From assembly GCA_964568735.1 (NCBI GenBank), contig CAZMRF010000058.1, forward strand, positions 1 through 33,162: DNA of 33,162 nt, written 5' to 3'. This document shows, one piece after another, positions 7,245 to 13,785 of the stretch (position 1 is its first letter; every line of letters starts with the position of its first letter). Source of the stretch: CAZMRF01 sp964568735 (GTDB lineage: Bacteria > Acidobacteriota > Polarisedimenticolia > JACPZX01). Under the pieces are notes generated by a model. It was not told the DNA's origin, did no database searches, and saw only the letters and a list, made by a program, of their open reading frames with translations. The position numbers and the translations under genes were made by a program.

Positions 7245-7844
7245 ATGACATGTTGCAAGAAACCCTGCAAGGTGCTCCTGGCCGCGACGCTCATTGCGTT
7301 CATGGGACCGGCGCTCGCGTTCGGAGACGGGGAGAGAATCGGAAGCGCTTCCCGGATGGGGCGTGGGCATCCCGAGGTCTCCCTCTTCCTATTCACGCAG
7401 CCCGGCGGCGACCCGGAACAGATCGGGCTCACCGTGAGCGTGCAGGCCTCCAACGGCGTCTCGAAGGTCTTCGCGAGCGTCGACGGCGAGATCGCGGGAG
7501 GCCGGACGGATGCGCCCTACGACTTCGCCCTTAGGATCCAGACCTATCCTGTCGAGATCTGCGCGGTGGCCGACGATCGTCAGGGGAACGCGGGCAGAGC
7601 CTGCGAGAAGCTCCTCCAGCCGCCTCCTGTCGCAGGTTGCCTGAGCAACGCAGACTGCACCCAGCCCGTCTACTGCAGGAAGCCGCCCGGCCAGTGCAAC
7701 GCCAAGGGAGTGTGCGTCCTGCAACCCGGGTTTTGCCCTCAAGTCTACGACCCGGTCTGCGGCTGCGATGGTCAGACCCACAGCAATGCATCGTGCGCCG
7801 CCGTGGCCGGAGTGAACGTGGACTTCTTCGGCCCCTGTCCGTAG
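7245..7844 (+). CDS. Secreted Kazal-domain, cysteine-rich protein
   Basis: The 199-residue protein has an N-terminal signal peptide (VLLAATLIAFMGPALAFG, residues 10-27). Residues about 43-120 look like an immunoglobulin-like beta domain (LTVSVQASNGVSKVFASVDG). A cysteine-rich stretch (132-157) follows, then a Kazal-type module from Cys164 to Cys198 with YDPVCGCDGQTHSNASC, the classical serine-protease-inhibitor fold. It is therefore likely exported and able to inhibit a serine protease or bind an extracellular partner; this is inferred from the fold. The ATG at 7245 has a strong GGAGG six bases upstream. The gene stands alone, divergent from the toxin-antitoxin pair and convergent with the asparagine-synthetase-like gene. 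Many disulfides imply a periplasmic or extracellular location. Confidence 0.82.
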   Translation: MTCCKKPCKVLLAATLIAFMGPALAFGDGERIGSASRMGRGHPEVSLFLFTQPGGDPEQIGLTVSVQASNGVSKVFASVDGEIAGGRTDAPYDFALRIQTYPVEICAVADDRQGNAGRACEKLLQPPPVAGCLSNADCTQPVYCRKPPGQCNAKGVCVLQPGFCPQVYDPVCGCDGQTHSNASCAAVAGVNVDFFGPCP

Positions 7845-7859
7845 GGTCCGGTGAAGCTG

Positions 7860-7901
7860 CCCCTGCTCGCGAGCCGCGACTTGCAGCAGTTGGAGCAGGG
7901 G
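7860..7901. terminator. Hairpin between convergent genes
   Basis: CCCCTGCTC (7860-7868) and GAGCAGGGG (7893-7901) form a perfect 9-base stem with a 24-base loop that can fold further. It fills the gap between two convergent stop codons, so it could end transcription in both directions. No T-tract is visible. Confidence 0.5.
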
Positions 7902-7905
7902 GCGA

Positions 7906-9675
7906 TCACGCGAAGTGCTGTCGCCACCAGGTCTGGAAGCAGACGATCTGCCAGATCCTCCCCTCCTCGGCGGCGCTCGACGGACCGGCCTCGAACTTCT
8001 TCCCGAGGGCGCCGAGCGCCCGCTCGTCGAAGATGGCCTGCCGCGCCAGCAGCCCGGGCGAGAAGGCCTCTTCGAAGAGCGGTCGCCAGGGGCCGCGCAT
8101 CCACCGGCCCACCGGCACACGGAAGCCCTGCTTGCGCCTGTAGACCAAGCTCGACGGCAGAAGGCCCGCCGCCGCGCGCTTGAGCAGGCGCTTCGAGGTT
8201 CCGAACCGCAATAGAAGCCGTGTATCGATCCGCGAAGCCCACTCCACCCATTCGCGATCCAGGAAGGGCGAGCGGCACTGCACGCCGTGAGCCATGCCCA
8301 TCTTGTCCACCTTCATGAGAAGGTCTTCGGGCAGACCATGGATCGAATCGAGCCTGATCGCGGCATCCACCGATCCACCCGGCTCCCAGCGGACCGGCGC
8401 ACCCGTGTAGGTCCGGGCCGTCAGCTCGACATCCACCCGCGCACGGAACGACTCCGAGTAGATGGAGAGCCGCTCCTGAGGGGTCCATTTCTCGCGGAGC
8501 TTCAGGTAGCGATCAGAGGGGCTGAGCGCGGCCAGGCCCGCCAGCTCCTTCATCCTGGCGCCGCTCCGCCGCCCGCCGAGTGAGGCGGCGGCCGTCACGA
8601 GCCTCCGGCCCGCCTCCGGCATCCGGACGAGACGGTCCAGCCGCTGCATGCGCCGGAACCAGTGGTCGCCCGCGAGGAGCGCGTCGGCCCCGTCTCCCGT
8701 CATGGCCACCGAAGACACCTCGGAGGCCGCGCGGGCCAGGATCCACGTGGGGACGGCGGCCGCGTCCGCCATGGGTTCGTCGAGCTGGGCAATGACCCGC
8801 TCCACCAGATCGGGCGCGACATCGCGGAGGATGATCTCCCTGTGATCCGTACCGAGCAGCGATGCCACCTGCCGCGCGTGCGCCGACTCGTCGAGGGAGG
8901 GATCTTCGAACCCGACGGAGAAGGTCGGCAGGCCGGCGAAGCCCTCCTCGCGCAGCAGCGCGACGACCAGGCTGGAGTCGAGGCCTCCACTGAGAAAGGC
9001 CGCGAGTCCACCCTTCGAGGGAAGGCGTCTTCTCAGCGCCTCCCTGAGCCGGCGGAGTGCCTCTCCGGGCGTCGCCCGCAGTCCTTCACGAGGCGGCGCA
9101 GACCAGTAACGCCGCAGCCGGGGAGTGCACGGCCCGTGCGCCGGAAGATCGATCTCCACGACGTGGCCGGCCGGGACCTTGTGCACGCCCTCGAGGATCG
9201 TCCACGGTGCCGGCACGTAGGTGAAGGCCAGGTAGGCATCGAGAGCCTCGGGGCGGACCTGCCACCCCTGCACGAGCCCGGCGGCCACGAGGGCCTTCAT
9301 CTCCGAGGCGAAGGCGAGGCCCCCGCCGGGCGTGGCGTAGCAGAGAGGCCTCTCTCCCAGGCGATCGCGCACCAGCACGAGGCGGCGCCCCGGCCGGTCG
9401 TGAACGGCAATCGCGAAGGAGCCCTCCAGAGCCGAGGCGAAGGCCGCGCTGTCGCCCCGCGCTCCATCCCAGGCCTGCCCGAGGGCGGCCCGGTCCATGT
9501 CCGGGGAGTCCGAGGCGAAGGTGATGGGCGAAGCCGCCCCCTCCACGCCCGGATCGATCGAGGAAATGGCGCCGCGGTGGGCCATGGCCCGCTTCATGAT
9601 CCCGACAACGCCCGCGGCGTCCACTCCGGGACTCCCCTGCACGCCGGCCCCGAGCCAGCCGCAGATCCCCCCCAT
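7906..9675 (-). CDS. Asparagine-synthetase-like amidotransferase with degenerate glutaminase domain
   Basis: The 589-residue protein has the two-domain plan of AsnB: an Ntn-type glutamine amidotransferase domain (about 1-190) and an ATP-dependent synthetase domain with PP-loop SGGLDS at 229-234, GDGADALLAG further on and a C-terminal RRKQGFRVPVGRWMRG. The N-terminus reads MGGICGW where active enzymes have MCGI, so the catalytic Cys-2 is Gly. The HRGPD and NGEIYN glutamine-binding motifs are also missing (HRGAISS is seen), while the later LVRDRLGERPL and LAFASEMKAL parts are kept. I infer it does not hydrolyse glutamine; it may use ammonia or another amine, as in the beta-lactam-synthetase branch. 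GGGAGG stands about eight bases upstream of the ATG. Substrate unknown; the nearby GT4 gene suggests glycan modification, weakly. Confidence 0.82.
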   Translation of the reverse strand: MGGICGWLGAGVQGSPGVDAAGVVGIMKRAMAHRGAISSIDPGVEGAASPITFASDSPDMDRAALGQAWDGARGDSAAFASALEGSFAIAVHDRPGRRLVLVRDRLGERPLCYATPGGGLAFASEMKALVAAGLVQGWQVRPEALDAYLAFTYVPAPWTILEGVHKVPAGHVVEIDLPAHGPCTPRLRRYWSAPPREGLRATPGEALRRLREALRRRLPSKGGLAAFLSGGLDSSLVVALLREEGFAGLPTFSVGFEDPSLDESAHARQVASLLGTDHREIILRDVAPDLVERVIAQLDEPMADAAAVPTWILARAASEVSSVAMTGDGADALLAGDHWFRRMQRLDRLVRMPEAGRRLVTAAASLGGRRSGARMKELAGLAALSPSDRYLKLREKWTPQERLSIYSESFRARVDVELTARTYTGAPVRWEPGGSVDAAIRLDSIHGLPEDLLMKVDKMGMAHGVQCRSPFLDREWVEWASRIDTRLLLRFGTSKRLLKRAAAGLLPSSLVYRRKQGFRVPVGRWMRGPWRPLFEEAFSPGLLARQAIFDERALGALGKKFEAGPSSAAEEGRIWQIVCFQTWWRQHFA

Positions 9676-9819
9676 GGCAATCCACCTCCCGCCCGGATGG
9701 TCCGGGGCAGCCGGCGAACACTACCATCATGAAGCGCGTCAAACCGGTGAGCACCGGCAGGCGCCGCGCGCCCCTGGACTCGGAGGGGTCCGTAGAGGCT
9801 ATCCTCACGCGGGATCGCG

Positions 9820-10614
9820 ATGTCATCCAATCCTTCGCTGGCCGAGAGATCCGGCCGAGAGGCGAGCGCCGAGGAGCTGGCGCGCAAGCTCTCCGGCGCG
9901 CCGCGCGACTATCTCGCGGGTGCCGTCGAGAACCCCGCTCTGACCACGCGTCACGTTCTCCTGCTGCTCCGGAACAGAGCAGCCGACGAGACCCTTCTCC
10001 AGCGCATCGGCTCCGACGCGTCATGGACGAGCAGCTACCTGGTCAAGCGTGCGCTCGTGCTGCACCCGAGCACCCCTCACGCCCTCGGGCTCAACTTCAT
10101 CAGGTTCCTCTTCTGGAAAGATCTTCAAGTCGTGTCGGAGGATCAGGCGCTCTTCCCTCCCCTTCGCCGCGTCGCGGAGCGGACGCTCGGGGAGAAGCTG
10201 GGAGAGATGGCTCTGGGGGAGAAGATCACCTTCGCCCGCCTGGCCGGGCGCGGTCTCGTCTCGAAGCTCCTGGAGGAGACGCACCCGCTGGTGCTCGAGG
10301 CCGCTCTCTGGAACGGGCGCGCGACCTCCTCGGAGATTCTCGCGATCACGAGCAGGTCCACCTCGCGCCCCGAAATCCTCGAGGCGATCGGGAGGCATCC
10401 CCGCTGGTCCACCCGGCGGGACATCCGGGTGGCCCTCCTGAGGAACCCCCGGACCCCCGTCTCCGTGTCGATGGCGTTCCTGAGCGCCATGCGGCCCGAG
10501 GATCTCAGGGGGATCGCCGACCTCCCGGAGACCCCCCGTCTCGTCAAGCTCGCCTGCCGCCGGCTGCTCCTCGGCCGGGGCCAACCCTGGGGGGGTGGCG
10601 GATCGGGCCCCTGA
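9820..10614 (+). CDS. Helical-repeat protein, two copies of an NPxTP unit
   Basis: The 264-residue protein matches no family I can name. It contains two copies of a unit of about 85-90 residues, at roughly 37-125 and 165-250. Each copy has Thr-x-x-Glu/His-Ile/Val-Leu, then IL..I or LL..IG, a Trp (Trp69, Trp196), then HPSTP or NPRTP, and a closing DL followed by Arg-rich helix. The pattern is all-helical, HEAT- or ARM-like, and suggests a protein-binding scaffold. No signal peptide or membrane segment is seen. A related unit ends the protein encoded at 11571-12755, on the other side of the rodZ-like gene, so the two are paralogues. A -10-like TATCCT at 9800-9805 stands close to the ATG, so the leader would be very short. 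Confidence 0.7.
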   Translation: MSSNPSLAERSGREASAEELARKLSGAPRDYLAGAVENPALTTRHVLLLLRNRAADETLLQRIGSDASWTSSYLVKRALVLHPSTPHALGLNFIRFLFWKDLQVVSEDQALFPPLRRVAERTLGEKLGEMALGEKITFARLAGRGLVSKLLEETHPLVLEAALWNGRATSSEILAITSRSTSRPEILEAIGRHPRWSTRRDIRVALLRNPRTPVSVSMAFLSAMRPEDLRGIADLPETPRLVKLACRRLLLGRGQPWGGGGSGP

Positions 10615-10638
10615 TCCGGGATCCAGCGCCATTCATTC

Positions 10639-10668
10639 TTGACACCCCGGAGCGGGGGTCTCTACATT
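10639..10668 (+). promoter_or_regulatory. Sigma70-type promoter for the rodZ-like operon
   Basis: A perfect TTGACA (10639-10644) is followed by an 18-base spacer and TACATT (10663-10668), about 58 bases before the rodZ-like ATG. The spacer holds a short inverted repeat, CCCCG-GAG-CGGGG, lying between the two hexamers, where a bound regulator could act. Confidence 0.6.
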
Positions 10669-10725
10669 GCCGGGGACGCCGTCGATTCATCATCTATCTG
10701 AGATTCAGCTCGGGTCGGGACCCCC

Positions 10726-11574
10726 ATGGCCTCCTTTGGCGAGGATCTGAAGCGCGAGCGCGAGCTTCGGGACATATCCCTGGAGGAGATCTCCAGGGCG
10801 ACGAACATCTCCAAGTCCCTCCTCGAGGCCCTCGAGCAGAACAACTTCAGCTCGCTTCCCGGCGGCGCCTACACGCGCGGCTTCATCCGCTCCTACGCCC
10901 GCCACGTGGGAATCGGCATCGAAGAGACTCTCGACGCCTTCAAGGCCGAGACGGAGCGCCAGGAGTCAGCGAAGGCAACCGATTCACGGCCCCTCCCGGT
11001 CCAGGGCATGGCCCGGCCGGTCGGTCACGCCCCCGAGGCGGCCGTCGCGCTGAGTGTGTTCCTGACAGCCATGCTCATCGGCTTGATCTACTGGGGCGGC
11101 CCGTCGGGCGGCGCTGCTGCGGCGCCGCCGGACCCCGATGCGCACGGCGCTGCCCTGCGAGCCCGGTTCAAGCGCGCGGGCAAGCTGCCTTCGCTGCCGC
11201 TTCCGGATGAGGATTCGCTGACGGAGCCCCTCCCGGCAGCGGAGGGCGTGGAAACACCCCCGGGGACGGCCGAGACGGAGGCTCCTGAGATCCTGATCGT
11301 CATCCGGGCCAGGGAAACGACTCGCGTCCAGCTGACCTGCGCGGGAAGGGTGGAGTTCGACGGAGAGCTCTGGGTGGGGGCGGAAAGGCATTTCCCCTGC
11401 CGCCCGCCGATCCTCCTGAGCGCAGCCAACGGAGGCGCCGTCGAGGTGGGAGCCTCCGGTTCCCCGATGACACTGCTCGGAGAGGATGGGGAGCGCGTTC
11501 AGCGCCGGGAGGTCTCCGTCGGGGGAGAGGCGCCCAAGCCTCCGGCCGGCATCAGGGAGGCAGCCTCCCGGTGA
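10726..11574 (+). CDS. rodZ: RodZ-like cytoskeletal membrane protein
   Basis: The 282-residue protein has the RodZ plan. Residues about 4-70 form a Cro/CI-type helix-turn-helix (FGEDLKRERELRDISLEEIS, LPGGAYTRGFIRSYARHVG). A single membrane segment lies near 106-123 (AVALSVFLTAMLIGLIYW). A Pro/Ala-rich linker follows, then a C-terminal beta domain (about 190-260, LIVIRARETTRVQLTCAG) resembling DUF4115. RodZ links MreB filaments to the cell-wall elongation machinery; here the role is inferred from architecture alone. Its stop overlaps the next start by GTGA, coupling it to the helical-repeat gene. It has its own promoter upstream. A general HTH transmembrane protein is the alternative. Confidence 0.82.
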   Translation: MASFGEDLKRERELRDISLEEISRATNISKSLLEALEQNNFSSLPGGAYTRGFIRSYARHVGIGIEETLDAFKAETERQESAKATDSRPLPVQGMARPVGHAPEAAVALSVFLTAMLIGLIYWGGPSGGAAAAPPDPDAHGAALRARFKRAGKLPSLPLPDEDSLTEPLPAAEGVETPPGTAETEAPEILIVIRARETTRVQLTCAGRVEFDGELWVGAERHFPCRPPILLSAANGGAVEVGASGSPMTLLGEDGERVQRREVSVGGEAPKPPAGIREAASR

Positions 11575-12755
11575 GCGGCCGCGGCCCCGCGGACGACCCC
11601 GAAGCGGCCGGGGCGGCAGGGGAGGAACCCGCAGCGAGCCCGCTCCTTCGTTCGATTCTCTCGGGATCCGCGCCACTTCAAGTGAAGCTCGCCGCCGCTC
11701 GGGGAGCCCTCCCCCTCTCGCGCCCCGAGCTGCTTCAAGCTCTCGTCAGCCTCGCCGCGGACGGCGAGCCCCAGGTGAGCGAGACGGCGCTGGACAGCCT
11801 CGCGAAGTGGCCCGCGCCAGAGATGGCCATCCTCGCCGCCGATCCGGAGACCCCCGCGGGCATCCTCTCATTCCTGCTTACCCTGCCCTCGAGCGACGAA
11901 AGCGTTCTCGCCTCCCTGTGTGCGAACCTCTCGACCCCCATCGAGTCCCTGTCGGCGGCGGCGCGGAGCTTCCCCCACGAAAAGCTCGACGTCTTCCTCT
12001 CGGCACAGACGCGGCTCATCCAGGCGCCCCGGCTCGTGGACGCCCTGGAGGCAAATCCCACGTTGACCCCCCTCCAGCGTTCCAAGGTCGAGGAGGTGAG
12101 GCACCATTTCTTCCGAGCCCCGGCGGAGCGGGCCGCCGCGCGGCGTGAGGCCGGGCCCTCGGTCGCGGAGCCCAGAGCGCCCGCGGCTCCGCCTCCTCTC
12201 CCGGATGCCTCTCATCACCCGCGCGCACCGGGGGCTCCCCGAACGCCGCCCGAGGGCGGGGCCGGTGCAGCTCTCCCGCCGGGCGAAGCCGGGGCCGACG
12301 AGGCGGGCGAGCCTCTCGACGAGGATCTCGAAAAATCAACAGGTGTCTACCAGAGGATCCTCAAGCTGAACGTGACGGAGAAGATCACGCTCGCCACGAG
12401 GGGTGAGCGTGAGGAGAGGCTCATCCTCATCCGCGATTCGAACCGGTCGGTGCAGGTGGCCGTCATCAGCAGCCCGAAGCTGACCGAGCAGGAGGTCGAG
12501 ATCATCGCGAAGATGAGGAACGTCAAGGACAACATCCTGCGCAGCATCTCGGCACGGCGCGACTGGATGAAGAACTACGGGATCGTCAAGGGCCTCGCGA
12601 GCAATCCCAAGACTCCCCTGCCCGTCGCCATGGAGCTCCTCAAGCGGCTCACGGTCAACGACCTCAAGACCCTCGTCACGGACCGGAATCTTGCCGACAC
12701 ACTCCGCCGGATGGGAAAGAAAATCCTGGAGCAGCGGCTCAGTCGCGCCCACTAG
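11571..12755 (+). CDS. Helical-repeat protein, paralogue of the 9820-10614 product
   Basis: The 394-residue protein starts at a GTG overlapping the rodZ-like stop by four bases. Residues about 25-180 are helical, with degenerate repeats such as DPETPAGILSFLLTL and ANPTLTP. Residues 183-250 are a Pro/Ala/Gly-rich linker. The C-terminal region (about 265-390) has the same unit as its neighbour: EKITLATRG, T.QEVEIIAKM, NILRSI, Trp332, SNPKTPLPVAMELLKRL and NDLKTLVTDRNL. I recognise no named family, so function is unknown. The repeats suggest a scaffold, and the coupling suggests it works with the RodZ-like protein. No export signal. A PP2C phosphatase gene follows on the same strand with its own promoter-like sequence. 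Confidence 0.75.
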   Translation: MSGRGPADDPEAAGAAGEEPAASPLLRSILSGSAPLQVKLAAARGALPLSRPELLQALVSLAADGEPQVSETALDSLAKWPAPEMAILAADPETPAGILSFLLTLPSSDESVLASLCANLSTPIESLSAAARSFPHEKLDVFLSAQTRLIQAPRLVDALEANPTLTPLQRSKVEEVRHHFFRAPAERAAARREAGPSVAEPRAPAAPPPLPDASHHPRAPGAPRTPPEGGAGAALPPGEAGADEAGEPLDEDLEKSTGVYQRILKLNVTEKITLATRGEREERLILIRDSNRSVQVAVISSPKLTEQEVEIIAKMRNVKDNILRSISARRDWMKNYGIVKGLASNPKTPLPVAMELLKRLTVNDLKTLVTDRNLADTLRRMGKKILEQRLSRAH

Positions 12756-12773
12756 GAGCTGCCGCCGCTCGGC

Positions 12774-12802
12774 TGGACAGAGAGAGGCCCTGCAAGTATC
12801 CT
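12774..12802 (+). promoter_or_regulatory. Candidate promoter for the PP2C gene
   Basis: TGGACA (12774-12779), a 17-base spacer and TATCCT (12797-12802) lie 20 bases before the PP2C start codon. Transcription would begin very near the GGGGAG ribosome site. The match is fair rather than strong. Confidence 0.4.
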
Positions 12803-12821
12803 CGCCTGTTTTCTGGGGAGA

Positions 12822-13601
12822 ATGGTGGCCAGGAACTCGATAAAGGTCGTCCACGCGGGGCTCTCCGACGTCGGCCGGAAACGGGAGCACAACGAGGACA
12901 GCTACGTCATCGTCAAGGAGGACGAGCTGTTCGTCGTGGCCGACGGCATGGGAGGGCACGCGGCCGGTGAGGTCGCCTCCCGCATCGCGGTGAATGCCAT
13001 CGCCGATTTCATCGCCTCGACGCGCAGGGACGCCGAGATCACCTGGCCCTACGAGTACGACACGAGCCTGACGGTCGCCTCCAATCGTCTCAAGACTTCC
13101 ATCCGGATCGCCAACCAGAAGATCATCGACACCATCGCGCAGCGGCGCGACCTGGAAGGGATGGGAACGACCCTCGTCGCGGTGCTGATCAGCGACGCCA
13201 CCGCCTGCGTGGCGCATGTCGGTGACAGCCGCTCCTATCACGTCCGCAACGGAGCGATCTCCCAGGTGACCGGTGATCACTCGTGGGTGAACGAGCAGAT
13301 CAAGCTTGGATTCCTGACGCGCGAGGACGCCTTGCGCCATCCATTCCGCAACGTCGTGACGCGGGCGCTCGGCTCGAAGGAAGATGTCCAGGTCGACCTC
13401 GTGGAGAAGCCCCTCGAGGTGGGTGACACGATTCTGCTCTGTTCGGACGGCCTCAACACCATGGTGGACGACGCGTCGATCCTCAGGATCATCGGCGAGG
13501 TCGGAAAGGACATGGATTCGGGCGTCCAGAAGCTCATCGAGCGCGCCAACGAGCAGGGCGGCGAGGACAACATCACGGCGGTCCTGATCCACGCGACCTG
13601 A
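12822..13601 (+). CDS. PP2C-family serine/threonine protein phosphatase
   Basis: The 259-residue enzyme is a metal-dependent phosphatase of the bacterial PrpC/Stp type that removes phosphate from Ser/Thr residues. Motifs occur in the usual order: NEDSY at 24-28, ADGMGGHAAGE at 40-50 with metal-binding Asp41, GMGTTLVAVLI near 113-123, HVGDSRSY at 132-139, CSDGL at 207-211, and GGEDNITAVLI at 246-256. All metal-binding aspartates are present, so it should be active. The length matches stand-alone PP2C enzymes and there is no membrane segment. GGGGAG lies just before the ATG. No kinase gene is in the window. Next to a RodZ-like protein, its substrates may include cell-envelope regulators, which is inference. 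Confidence 0.93.
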   Translation: MVARNSIKVVHAGLSDVGRKREHNEDSYVIVKEDELFVVADGMGGHAAGEVASRIAVNAIADFIASTRRDAEITWPYEYDTSLTVASNRLKTSIRIANQKIIDTIAQRRDLEGMGTTLVAVLISDATACVAHVGDSRSYHVRNGAISQVTGDHSWVNEQIKLGFLTREDALRHPFRNVVTRALGSKEDVQVDLVEKPLEVGDTILLCSDGLNTMVDDASILRIIGEVGKDMDSGVQKLIERANEQGGEDNITAVLIHAT

Positions 13602-13689
13602 CGCTCGGACCTCCGGGACGCAAGGCCCACCCCTTCCGGCGGACCACCTCCTCGCCATCGACCCCACCCTCCCGTGCACGGCCCTCCGC

Positions 13690-13704
13690 CCCCGCCTTTC
13701 GGGG
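13690..13704 (+). terminator. Weak hairpin after the PP2C gene
   Basis: CCCCG and CGGGG pair across a 5-base CCTTT loop in the 184-base gap that follows the phosphatase. No T-tract follows and such GC stems arise easily by chance here, so the call is tentative. Confidence 0.25.
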
Positions 13705-13727
13705 CCGATCCGGACGGGAGGCCCGCC

Positions 13728-13757
13728 TTGACGCCCTGTTCGGGGGGTCTCTATACT
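13728..13757 (+). promoter_or_regulatory. Sigma70-type promoter for the metalloprotease-like gene
   Basis: TTGACG (13728-13733), an 18-base spacer and TATACT (13752-13757) lie 28 bases before the ATG. The end of the spacer reads GGGGGGTCTC directly before the -10 hexamer. Almost the same bases precede the -10 of the rodZ-like promoter. Confidence 0.6.
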
Positions 13758-13785
13758 CGCCATTCGTCAGGAGTCCCTCCCCAAC

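Noticed and set aside
12336..13763. 475-codon minus-strand open frame opposite the PP2C gene
   Set aside because: It crosses two real plus-strand genes and an intergenic promoter, and shows only charged low-complexity sequence.
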